7,331 nt of DNA, taken from an uncultured Clostridia bacterium. Its GTDB lineage: Bacteria; Bacillota; Clostridia; UBA1381. The first letter of the stretch is position 1; each line of letters begins with the position of its first letter. The notes under the pieces were generated by a model, which did no database searches, had not been told where the DNA came from, and was given only the letters and a program-made list of their open reading frames with translations. Below, in pieces: positions 1 to 5,811 of the stretch. The position numbers and the translations under genes were made by a program. The stretch covers positions 1 to 7,331 of the forward strand of contig CAKSJF010000093.1 of assembly GCA_934462945.1 (NCBI GenBank). The letters are read 5' to 3'.

Positions 1-219
1 TTCCGATTTTTCTTTACAGAAAAATCAGTCAGCCGCTCCGTCATTCCTCCTTTGTCGCAAAAAGGCACGCTCGGCTCGCCTGTTCGCTTGTAAACGCGCT
101 CACTGACGGCTCACAGCCGCTACCACCTTTTTGCGAGTCCGCGTAGGTTTGTCCGGACTGCGCTCCATTCCGATTTTTCTTTACAGAAAAATCAGTCAGC
201 CGCTCCGTCATTCCTCCTT
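1..219. repeat. Direct repeat, 167-bp period, continuing beyond the left edge
   Basis: Positions 1-52 and 168-219 are identical; the similarity then continues with mismatches for about 15-20 bp. Each copy starts with a perfect hairpin, GATTTTTCT-TTAC-AGAAAAATC (5-26 and 172-193). The stretch between copies holds an 11-bp inverted repeat, TCGCAAAAAGG at 55-65 against CCTTTTTGCGA at 126-136, enclosing a smaller CGGCT/AGCCG hairpin at 107-119. The unit could therefore fold into a branched RNA. It could equally be a dispersed genomic repeat or degenerate mobile element; I recall similar intergenic repeats in gut Clostridia, but cannot confirm it here. The number of copies to the left is unknown. 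Confidence 0.85.
41..211 (-). CDS. Possible 56-aa ORF inside the repeat unit (doubtful)
   Basis: On the minus strand an ATG at 211 follows a strong AAGGAGG site with short spacing and opens a 56-residue frame starting MTERLTDFSVKKN and ending in a TGA at 41-43. That stop overlaps the ATG of the next repeat copy (position 44) as ATGA, and the second copy stays open to the window edge. The start lies 35 bp downstream of the SecB-like gene stop, so it could be read from the same transcript. The product is polar and Ser/Gly/Ala-rich, with no domain I recognise and no signal peptide or membrane segment. Translational coupling argues for real translation. The strong RNA-like inverted repeats argue that the frame may be incidental to a non-coding repeat. 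Confidence 0.25.
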   Translation of the reverse strand: MTERLTDFSVKKNRNGAQSGQTYADSQKGGSGCEPSVSAFTSEQASRACLFATKEE

Positions 220-246
220 ATTCGCAGAAGGTCACGTTCACGTTGG

Positions 247-621
247 TTATTCAAAATTCATATTACTATAAAAATTCAACGGTCTATAATTCATTTGCGT
301 GAGAATACAGTCAATTTTATCAGACAGTTCTTTTGCAGAAATTTTTAAACATTTCTCAGAAAAGTCCTCATGATAATGTTCAGGGATCGACTGACAGCCA
401 AGAACAAAGCTTGATTCTACAAATATCGAAAAATCTTCTTCATTTTTTGCATTGACGGTTAAAGTCAAATCAAACAAGACGCTTTTTTTCTTTTGGTCTG
501 ATGGAAGATTTACGCGTGATTTGAGTTGTACGTCTAAATCAATTGGTTCTGTTTGCTGTTCGGGTGAAATATGAATTTGTATTTGATCAATTCTGTAAGT
601 TTTTATTCTCATTGTTTCCAT
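247..621 (-). CDS. SecB-like chaperone of a toxin-antitoxin-chaperone module
   Basis: The 124-residue product resembles SecB, the cytosolic export chaperone that holds clients unfolded. Visible signs are the central beta pattern SVLFDLTLTVNAKNEEDFSIFVESSF (residues 47-72, shown only as a region: LFDLTLTV then FSIFVESSF) and the end, ILTQMNYRPLNF followed by MNFE, which lines up with the classical SecB tail (FPQLNLAPVNFD). It is shorter than E. coli SecB (about 155 aa) and stops right after that motif. The ATG at 621 has AGGAG 9 nt upstream and overlaps hicB by 13 nt; an ATG at 612 would give an ATGA overlap. Most Firmicutes lack a housekeeping SecB, so a solitary SecB-like gene fused into a hicAB operon points to a TAC chaperone that protects the antitoxin (family knowledge plus inference). 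It could also be a generic SecB-fold protein of other function. Confidence 0.8.
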   Translation of the reverse strand: METMRIKTYRIDQIQIHISPEQQTEPIDLDVQLKSRVNLPSDQKKKSVLFDLTLTVNAKNEEDFSIFVESSFVLGCQSIPEHYHEDFSEKCLKISAKELSDKIDCILTQMNYRPLNFYSNMNFE

Positions 622-1067
622 TGAAAATCACTCCTCATGTTTAAAGACTTCCACGTGCCGCTCTCATACGATTCAAACTGTTTATTGTGTTCAATCTGAT
701 AGGAGGGGAGATAAACAAAAATTGTTTTCTCTCTTTCAGCAAAATGTTCTTCAAAAATTTTTATAATTTTTGCATTTAGCGGCTCATCTTCCTCCAGAGC
801 TTCTTCTGCTAATTTTTTATGCAGTTCTGTTGGTATACGCACGTTAAAAATTCCGCTGTATTCCTTTTCCGGGTTTTTGCCGATCTGTTTGCACAAATCT
901 AAATAGTTGTCTATGCTTTTATGAAACATTTCCTCCAGTTCATCAACGGATTGTCCGTGAAAATTCAAGGAATCAGAAATTCCATGCACTTTTCCGACAA
1001 AGAGTCTATCCTCATTATCGTATTCTACAGAGGCACGGTATCCTTTATACTTCATCAATGCTCCCAT
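609..1067 (-). CDS. hicB: HicB-family antitoxin with C-terminal extension (putative chaperone-addiction tag)
   Basis: This 152-residue protein should neutralise HicA and repress its own operon. Residues 5-70 form the partial RNase-H-like HicB domain (MKYKGYRASVEY, LFVGKVHGI, VDELEEMFHKSIDNYLDLC). Residues 71-110 form an Arc/MetJ-type ribbon-helix-helix (FNVRIPTELHKKLAEEA, then LNAKIIKIFEEHF). HicB proteins of this type usually end there. Here about 42 residues follow (111-152), rich in aromatics (F117, Y119, Y123, F131, Y134, W139, F148, W150), as expected for a chaperone-addiction (ChAD) segment. I chose the ATG at 1067, which has AAAGGAG at 1076-1082 with 8-nt spacing. The upstream GTG at 1076 sits inside that site. 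The ATG at 1055 (MKYKGY, GGGAG 5 nt upstream) matches the usual family start and is a real alternative. The gene lies 5 nt after hicA and overlaps the SecB-like gene. Confidence 0.88.
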   Translation of the reverse strand: MGALMKYKGYRASVEYDNEDRLFVGKVHGISDSLNFHGQSVDELEEMFHKSIDNYLDLCKQIGKNPEKEYSGIFNVRIPTELHKKLAEEALEEDEPLNAKIIKIFEEHFAEREKTIFVYLPSYQIEHNKQFESYESGTWKSLNMRSDFQWKQ

Positions 1068-1072
1068 TTTTT

Positions 1073-1336
1073 TCACTCCTTTACCTCTCCTATATCCTCT
1101 AAAAACTTCCTTGCAGCCTTTACCTGGTAAATTTTCAGTTCGTTTCCGGGATGGGGTTCATCAAATTGTAAAATGCGAGAAGTTCCGACATGGTAATAGG
1201 CAATTGAAGAACCTCTTCCGCCGCTGTATTTTTTACAGTTGCATTTACTTAACAGGGAATCCAGGTCTTGTTTTGTAAAATTTTTGGGAAAAGGTTTATT
1301 AAACAGCTTTTGTATTAATTTTTCTTTTCTTCCCAC
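1073..1336 (-). CDS. hicA: HicA-family mRNA interferase toxin
   Basis: HicA toxins are small double-stranded-RNA-binding-fold ribonucleases that cleave mRNA and arrest growth until bound by HicB. The 87-residue product shows the family layout: an N-terminal helix (GRKEKLIQKLF), a second helix (TKQDLDSLLSKC), the glycine-rich strand YSGGRGSS (37-44), then FDEPHPGNELKIYQVKAARKFL (region 58-79; key part EPHPGNELK). The frame is open up to a TTG at 1381. The GTG at 1336 is preferred because AAAGGAG lies 8 nt upstream, homologues begin near GRKEKL, and the predicted transcript starts near 1377, downstream of the TTG. The His often found in a G-S-H motif is replaced: the sequence reads GRGSS. I recall the same replacement in a HicA branch with RGSR and HRPHP, so activity is still plausible. 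It is first in a three-gene operon with hicB and the SecB-like gene. Confidence 0.88.
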   Translation of the reverse strand: MGRKEKLIQKLFNKPFPKNFTKQDLDSLLSKCNCKKYSGGRGSSIAYYHVGTSRILQFDEPHPGNELKIYQVKAARKFLEDIGEVKE

Positions 1337-1355
1337 TTCAATTTCTCCTTTGCTG

Positions 1356-1380
1356 TGTGTAACTATTATATAGTTACACA
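1356..1380. promoter_or_regulatory. Perfect palindrome, likely HicB operator
   Basis: The arms TGTGTAACTAT (1356-1366) and ATAGTTACACA (1370-1380) are exact reverse complements with a 3-bp centre. The site covers the predicted transcription start of the hicA operon, between the -10 box and the hicA ribosome binding site. The ribbon-helix-helix domain of HicB is the natural binder, as in other autoregulated toxin-antitoxin operons. Binding by HicB is inference. Confidence 0.75.
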
Positions 1381-1383
1381 ATT

Positions 1384-1412
1384 ATTATACGCCTTATATC
1401 CGGTATTGTCAA
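1384..1412 (-). promoter_or_regulatory. Consensus sigma-A promoter of the hicA-hicB-secB operon
   Basis: On the minus strand the -35 is TTGACA (1407-1412) and the -10 is TATAAT (1384-1389), both full consensus, with an exact 17-bp spacer. Transcription should begin near 1377, inside the palindrome at 1356-1380, which suits tight autorepression of a strong promoter. It lies beyond the terminator of the upstream acetyltransferase gene, so the TAC operon is independently transcribed. Confidence 0.88.
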
Positions 1413-1505
1413 GATGTATTTTTGATCCGATCAGCAAGAATATTCGTGTTTATAAGTGTTTTAAACAGACAGCTCAAAACGCATATGATTTAGAAAATAA
1501 TATAA

Positions 1506-1548
1506 AAAATAAAGCGGAACAAGTTGATCGCCCGTTCCGCTTTATTTT
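1506..1548 (-). terminator. Intrinsic terminator after the acetyltransferase gene
   Basis: A perfect 15-bp stem, AAAATAAAGCGGAAC (1506-1520) with GTTCCGCTTTATTTT (1534-1548), encloses a 13-nt loop. On the minus strand the GC core is followed by a T-rich run. It begins 9 bp after the acetyltransferase stop. No plus-strand gene ends here, although the AT flanks would also allow plus-strand termination. The remaining 1413-1505 shows nothing I recognise. Confidence 0.88.
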
Positions 1549-1556
1549 AAACGTGT

Positions 1557-2159
1557 TTACATGGATATATTTTCTGCTTTTAACACTGCAATTTTTCCAT
1601 CCTCCTGAAAAACCGCATGTTCCTTAATCTGCAATTCTTCAAATATTTTTTTCCAGCGTGTGTGTTGATCCTCTGAAAAAATAACCGGGAGGAACTCCAT
1701 TTTCAGGTATGCACGGATTGCCGGGATGCGGAAATCGTCTGTGGTCAGGTAGACGGTGGAAAGTCCGCGATCCAAGGCATTTTTCATGACTGCTCCGGTG
1801 ATAATTTTTCCCAGTCCTTTGCCGCGGTGTGCCGGATCGGTGCAGACAGCGTGGAGCGTTGCAGTGCCGGGTTCATGATTCCCAAGCTGGATTTGTGCGT
1901 TTGAAACAATTTTCCCATCATACAAAATCACGAAAAAACCGTCCTCCGGAACGTCCGGATCATCATACACGGTGTGAAACCATTTTTCCGTCTGTTCGAG
2001 GTTTCCGTCTGACAAACGAATTCCAATCCATTCCTTGCGGAATTCTTCCTCCGAAAGGCGCTCTGTTCCGCCGCGGCGGTACTGCACCAGCTCATACCCC
2101 TCCGGCAGCTTAAAATTCGGGATTTCTCCCTTGTTCCATTTCATTAATAATTGATCCAT
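1557..2159 (-). CDS. GNAT-family N-acetyltransferase
   Basis: This 200-residue cytosolic enzyme should transfer an acetyl group from acetyl-CoA to an amine; the substrate cannot be told from sequence. The C-terminal half carries the GNAT core: strands FFVILYDGKIVSNAQI (75-90) and TLHAVCTDP (101-109), then the acetyl-CoA pyrophosphate-binding loop HRGKGLG (111-117, the Q/R-x-x-G-x-G/A signature), helix alpha-3 (KIITGAVMKNALDRG), strand STVYLTTDD, and a helix followed by YLKMEFLPV (the usual Y..x.GF.P region). The N-terminal 60 residues are family-specific. The ATG at 2159 has AAGGAG 8 nt upstream. The gene stands alone: a terminator follows, and its leader runs through the MITE-like element at 2182-2375. 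A self-protecting or antibiotic-modifying role is possible but unsupported. Confidence 0.9.
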   Translation of the reverse strand: MDQLLMKWNKGEIPNFKLPEGYELVQYRRGGTERLSEEEFRKEWIGIRLSDGNLEQTEKWFHTVYDDPDVPEDGFFVILYDGKIVSNAQIQLGNHEPGTATLHAVCTDPAHRGKGLGKIITGAVMKNALDRGLSTVYLTTDDFRIPAIRAYLKMEFLPVIFSEDQHTRWKKIFEELQIKEHAVFQEDGKIAVLKAENISM

Positions 2160-2181
2160 ATTTTCTTCTCCTTCTTGTCAT

Positions 2182-2375
2182 ACAATCCCTCAGTCGCCTA
2201 TCAGCGACAGCTCCCTTTGCTCAAGGGAGCCTATTCGCGAGTACAAATCAGAAATATTGTTTTTTAAATAAAATGTTGATGTCAACCAATTATGCCTCAA
2301 AATGATACTTATTGCAGGCTTCCACCTGAGTAAAGGGCAGCGAGAAATTGTCAGCAAAGCTGACTGAGGAATTGT
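2182..2375. mobile_element. MITE-like non-coding element with terminal inverted repeats
   Basis: The ends ACAATCCCTCAGTC (2182-2195) and GACTGAGGAATTGT (2362-2375) are reverse complements with one mismatch in 14. Each end carries a subterminal hairpin: GTCGC/GCGAC at 2193-2208 and GTCAGC-AAA-GCTGAC at 2350-2364. A third hairpin, GCTCCCTT/AAGGGAGC, lies at 2210-2230. There is no ORF, and no clear target-site duplication was seen. The CTCAGTCGC...GCGACAGCTCCC pattern is one I recall from dispersed repeats of gut Clostridia. The right end abuts the stop codon of the first beta-helix gene, whose C-terminus differs from its paralogue after a shared CEHI. Confidence 0.6.
2256..2285 (-). promoter_or_regulatory. 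Weak candidate promoter for the acetyltransferase gene
   Basis: On the minus strand TTGACA (2280-2285) is a full -35 match. The best -10 at usual distance is AACAAT (2256-2261, 18-bp spacer, 4 of 6 positions). If used, the promoter lies inside the MITE-like element and the transcript leader would contain its left-end hairpins. Confidence 0.35.
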
Positions 2376-3964
2376 TAAATTGATGTTATATGCTCACACC
2401 GGTGAAACGCGATTTTTTTCGGTTCATCAAAGGTGTTTTCGTAAATTTCTGCTCCGTCCACATCATTTAACACAATATCCTGTTTGTTTCCGGAAAAATG
2501 ATTGTGGTGAATCCGCACATTTTCATGCCGGACGCTGGTTTCTTCGTAGCGATCCATGGTACTGCCGATTCCGGTTTCATTTCCGGAAAAGGTGCAGTTT
2601 TGAATTTCCACATTCCGGACGCGCCCGGAGGCATACCAGTATTTCATCAAATCGTCCAAATGCAAGCCATTGCAATTTTGGAAGGTGCAGCCATCCACAA
2701 TTGTCTCCTGCGAGGAGCAAAGCCGGGGGTGCAGGGCATGATCAAAGGTGCAGTTTTTCAGGATGGTTCTCGGCGTCCGATCCGGATTATCCAGGATATC
2801 GCCCGGCTTTAGCTTTCCGACAATTTCCTCTGCAAAGGTTAGCTGAATCAGGTGCAGATCGTTTTGGATAAAGGAAGCTGTCACGGTACAGCGACCGATT
2901 TCGTCCAGTGTTTCTGCTGAACAGATCACCACGCGATCCTGCGGCTTGTAGACATTTGTTCCTGCCTGCTGCGGATGAATCAGGCGCACTAAGGCACGGT
3001 TTTTGGAAATAATCTTTTCTACGCGTGTGTAATAGCCGTGAACGTTAATTCCGTCATCCATCGTGTCCTTGATCAGGCAATCGGTCAGGCGCAGATCTCC
3101 GGTGAAGTTTGTTAAAAGCACGCCGTCCGCAGTGGTGGAGTAAAGCTCACCCGGATGCGGTGCAATCACAAACCCTTCTAAGCTGACATTATGGCAGCAT
3201 CTCCCCACGATTCCCATACCTGCACCGCGGAAAATCCGGACATTTTCCACCCTGATTTCAGAGCAGCTGTCGAAAAAGAATACATCATTTTCCCGGTTTT
3301 CATCATAGCTGATGATGAGCGGCTTTCCGACCTCAAAGGGAGGAGCGGATTTTGATTCCGGATTTTTCCGAAGAAAAATCCCGTTCTTTGTCTGCTCTGC
3401 CTGACAGTAAAATACCTCTGCCGGCAATCCGGTGTTTTCGTAAAAGTATTCCCCTGCCGTCAGATAGCAGACATTGTTTTCCTGCTTTAGGAAAAATCTG
3501 CGTTCTGCAGTGGAAAAAAGCTCTGTTCCGGCTAAAAAGCACAGATTTCCGTCCTCACTGACGCTTGCCTGATAGCAGTCCTCAATCTCTAAAAGCAATC
3601 CGTCCTCTGTGTTTTCCTTTAAATAAGCCTGGCAATAGCGCGGAAAGGAAAAGTCTATGGAGAAATTCTTTAATGTAATTCCGTCTGACTGCCACAGAGA
3701 AAACGGGAAAAGCCGGTCATGAAAGAGAAATTCCGAACCGCCTCCGTCAATCGTCAGATTCTTTTTCCCGATCAGCGGAAAAATCACCTGCTTGTCGCTG
3801 TTGGTGTTGCAGGGCGGCGTTAAGTACCAGGGAAATGCGCCTTCCCGGTAAAAATCATATCGCCCCTGGGAAAAGCTGATCGTACTTCCAGGCTCTGCGC
3901 GCATGATCGCATCCACGATTTCTCCGGTTCTGTTTTTGCTATTTGGCTGAAACTGAATATTCAA
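2375..3964 (-). CDS. GH110-like right-handed beta-helix protein, copy 1 (putative alpha-galactosidase)
   Basis: The 529-residue product resembles GH110 alpha-1,3-galactosidases, inverting enzymes that remove terminal alpha-galactose such as in blood-group B glycans. Matching stretches include GSTISFSQGRYDFY (26-39), NLTIDGGGSEFLFHDRLFP (69-87), ITLKNFSIDF (96-105), GAGMGIVGRCCHNVSL (247-262), YSTTADG (275-281), TMDDGINVHG (301-310) and later beta-helix rungs (VEIQNCTF, VRIHHNHF, AEIYENTF). D280, D303 and D304 align with acidic residues conserved in the family and are the candidate catalytic set. There is no signal peptide, unlike many GH110 enzymes, so it should act in the cytosol. The start is TTG with AAGGGGG 8 nt upstream; the paralogue has ATG at the aligned place, which supports it. 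The end (HITSI) differs from the paralogue and abuts the MITE-like element. Substrate is inferred; another beta-helix sugar enzyme is possible. Confidence 0.82.
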   Translation of the reverse strand: MNIQFQPNSKNRTGEIVDAIMRAEPGSTISFSQGRYDFYREGAFPWYLTPPCNTNSDKQVIFPLIGKKNLTIDGGGSEFLFHDRLFPFSLWQSDGITLKNFSIDFSFPRYCQAYLKENTEDGLLLEIEDCYQASVSEDGNLCFLAGTELFSTAERRFFLKQENNVCYLTAGEYFYENTGLPAEVFYCQAEQTKNGIFLRKNPESKSAPPFEVGKPLIISYDENRENDVFFFDSCSEIRVENVRIFRGAGMGIVGRCCHNVSLEGFVIAPHPGELYSTTADGVLLTNFTGDLRLTDCLIKDTMDDGINVHGYYTRVEKIISKNRALVRLIHPQQAGTNVYKPQDRVVICSAETLDEIGRCTVTASFIQNDLHLIQLTFAEEIVGKLKPGDILDNPDRTPRTILKNCTFDHALHPRLCSSQETIVDGCTFQNCNGLHLDDLMKYWYASGRVRNVEIQNCTFSGNETGIGSTMDRYEETSVRHENVRIHHNHFSGNKQDIVLNDVDGAEIYENTFDEPKKIAFHRCEHITSI

Positions 3965-3996
3965 GTCTGATGCCCCCTTATCGGTAGTTTTTCAGT

Positions 3997-4025
3997 ATTT
4001 TATCACAGTTTCTACCGGGTGTCAA
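3997..4025 (-). promoter_or_regulatory. Strong sigma-A promoter for GH110-like copy 1
   Basis: The -35 is TTGACA (4020-4025), the -10 TAAAAT (3997-4002), and the spacer exactly 17 bp on the minus strand. CTACCG (4012-4017) in the spacer and CGGTAG (3982-3987) beyond the start form an inverted pair flanking the -10, a possible operator. Copy 1 can therefore be expressed separately from copy 2. Confidence 0.8.
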
Positions 4026-4056
4026 GCTTAATTTACGACTTTTTTCTGCTTATTTT

Positions 4057-4133
4057 GGACAAATTTATACGTAAATTTTCATTGTAAATATAACTGTTGC
4101 ATTTACTTTGAAAATTTACGGGACAAATTTATA
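4057..4133. repeat. AT-rich repeated and inverted modules spanning the end of copy 2
   Basis: GGACAAATTTATA occurs at 4057-4069 and again at 4121-4133. CGTAAATTTT (4070-4079) is the exact reverse complement of AAAATTTACG (4111-4120), so a 10-bp stem with a 31-nt loop could form across the stop codon of copy 2. AAATTTA-TACG-TAAATTT (4061-4078) is also a palindrome. There is no GC core or T-tract, so this is not a standard terminator; a protein-binding site is possible. The rest of the 3965-4102 gap holds the copy 1 promoter. Confidence 0.5.
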
Positions 4134-5710
4134 TGCTCGCAGCGGTGAAACGAAATCTTTTCCGGCTCGTCAAAAGTGTTTTCGTAAATTTCTGCTCCGT
4201 CCACATCATTTAAAACAATATCCTGTTTGTTTCCGGAAAAATGATTGTGGTGAATCCGGATATTTTCATGCCGGACGCTGGTTTGTTCGCAGCGTTCCAT
4301 AAAGCTTTCGATGCCGATATCGTTTCCGGTAAAGGTGCAGTTTTGAATTTCCACATCCCGGACGCGTCCGGAGGCATACCAGAATTTCATCAAATCATCC
4401 AGGCACAGACCGTTGCTGTTGTTTTTAAAGGTACAGCTGTCCACAACGGTTTTCTGCGAGGAGCAGAGGCGAAGATGCATTGCATGCTCAAAGGTGCAGT
4501 TTTTCAGAATGGTTCTCGGCGTCCGGTTCGGATTATCCAGCATATCGCCCGGCTTAAGCTTTCCGATGATTTCCTCTGCAAAGGTTAACTGAATCAGGTG
4601 CAGATCATTTTGGATAAAGGAATCTACTACGGTGCAGTGCCCGATTTCGTCTAAGGTTTCTGCCGAGCAAATCACTAAGCGATCCTGCGGCTTGTAGATA
4701 TTTGTTCCTGCCTGCGACGGATGAATCAGGCGCACCAGAGCGCGGTTTTTGGAAATAATCTTTTCCACACGGGTGTAAAAGCCGTGGACGTTGATGCCGT
4801 CATCCAAGGTGTCTTTAATGAGACAATCCGTTAAGCGCAAATCTCCGGTGCAGTTGGTTAAAAGAATCCCGTCCGCGGTGGTGGAATGGGGATCCTCCGG
4901 ATGCGGTGCGATCACAAAATGGTCTAAGCTGATATTGTGGCAGCACCGCCCCACAATTCCCATGCCTGCGCCGCTGAAGATCCGGACATTCTCAAATTTG
5001 AGTTCAGAGCTGTTGTCAATAAAAATCACGTCATTTTCGCGCTTCTGATCATAGCTGATCACAATCGGTTTTCCGACCTCAAAGGGCGGTGACGGCTTGG
5101 AATCCGGATTTTTACGCAGGAATATGCCCTCCTCCGTCTTTTCTGCCTGACAGTAATATACATCTGCCGGAAGTCCGGTGTTTTCGTAAAAATATTCCCC
5201 GGCGGTCAGAAAGCAGGCATGCTGCTCCTGTCTGAGCGTAAACCGTCCCTCTGCTGTGGAAAACATGCCTGTTCTGGTCGAAAAGCATAGGTTTCCGTCC
5301 GCGTTGACGCTTGCCCGGTATCGGTCTGCAATTTTCAGCCGCATTCCCTCGCTGGTGTTTTCCTCTAAATATGCATAGCAATAGCGCGGAAAGGAAAAGT
5401 CAATGGAAAAATTCTTAAGCGTGATTTCGCTTGATTGCCAGATGGAAAACGGAAAGAGCCGGTCGTGAAAAAGAAATTCCGAACCGTTGCCGTCAATCGT
5501 CAGCTTTTTTTTCCCGATCAGCGGAAAAATCACCTGCTTGTCACTATTGGCATTGCAGGGCGGTGTTAAGTACCAGGGAAACGCGCCCTCCCGGTAAAAA
5601 TCGTAGCGCCCCTTGGAAAAGCTGATCGTGCTTCCCAATTCTGCATGCATCAATGCGTCCACAATCTCCCCGGTTCGGTTTTCGCCATTCGGTTGAAACG
5701 AAATCTTCAT
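4103..5710 (-). CDS. GH110-like right-handed beta-helix protein, copy 2 (putative alpha-galactosidase)
   Basis: This 535-residue paralogue aligns with copy 1 over its whole length with one single-residue insertion (KNNSNG against QNCNG) and about four in five residues identical by eye. Residues 115-235 are the most divergent. The GH110-like motifs are kept: YSTTADG is HSTTADG here (D280), and TLDDGINVHG carries D303-D304. No signal peptide is visible, so a cytosolic role on imported alpha-galactosyl oligosaccharides is inferred. The ATG at 5710 has AAGGAGG 8 nt upstream; a GTG at 5713 is also open but its spacing is shorter, and the ATG aligns with copy 1's TTG. It ends NLSRKFSK, five residues longer than copy 1 after the shared CEHI. 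It lies upstream of copy 1 on the same strand with a 138-bp gap. Confidence 0.82.
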   Translation of the reverse strand: MKISFQPNGENRTGEIVDALMHAELGSTISFSKGRYDFYREGAFPWYLTPPCNANSDKQVIFPLIGKKKLTIDGNGSEFLFHDRLFPFSIWQSSEITLKNFSIDFSFPRYCYAYLEENTSEGMRLKIADRYRASVNADGNLCFSTRTGMFSTAEGRFTLRQEQHACFLTAGEYFYENTGLPADVYYCQAEKTEEGIFLRKNPDSKPSPPFEVGKPIVISYDQKRENDVIFIDNSSELKFENVRIFSGAGMGIVGRCCHNISLDHFVIAPHPEDPHSTTADGILLTNCTGDLRLTDCLIKDTLDDGINVHGFYTRVEKIISKNRALVRLIHPSQAGTNIYKPQDRLVICSAETLDEIGHCTVVDSFIQNDLHLIQLTFAEEIIGKLKPGDMLDNPNRTPRTILKNCTFEHAMHLRLCSSQKTVVDSCTFKNNSNGLCLDDLMKFWYASGRVRDVEIQNCTFTGNDIGIESFMERCEQTSVRHENIRIHHNHFSGNKQDIVLNDVDGAEIYENTFDEPEKISFHRCEHINLSRKFSK

Positions 5711-5750
5711 CACTGATTCCTCCTTGTAAATGTGGTTTGTTGTTTCTTTT

Positions 5751-5779
5751 AGTGTATAATATTATGGGCAGAAATGCAA
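5751..5779 (-). promoter_or_regulatory. Candidate promoter for GH110-like copy 2
   Basis: On the minus strand TTGCAT (5774-5779) and TACACT (5751-5756) are separated by 17 bp, but the -10 matches only 4 of 6 positions. The adjacent ATAATATTAT is a palindrome and offers other -10 choices. A promoter in this 101-bp gap is likely; its exact place is uncertain. Confidence 0.35.
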
Positions 5780-5811
5780 TACCTAATCCGACAATCTTAT
5801 ATGCTATTCGC

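Noticed and set aside
1..219. CRISPR-like array
   Set aside because: The repeat is at least 52 bp with a 115-bp interval, only two copies are visible, and there are no cas genes or regular spacers.
1337..1381. Longer hicA start at TTG 1381
   Set aside because: It lies upstream of the predicted transcription start, would translate the palindrome, and lacks the well-spaced AAAGGAG that precedes GTG 1336.
1355..1627. Plus-strand frame of 90 codons across the hicA promoter and the acetyltransferase end
   Set aside because: It runs through the promoter, the terminator hairpin and coding sequence of the opposite strand, and shows no protein family features.
2380..2871. Long plus-strand frames opposite the beta-helix genes (also 4241-4588 and 4791-5048)
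   Set aside because: They are antisense to two clearly homologous coding regions, differ in extent between the copies, and encode no recognisable domain.
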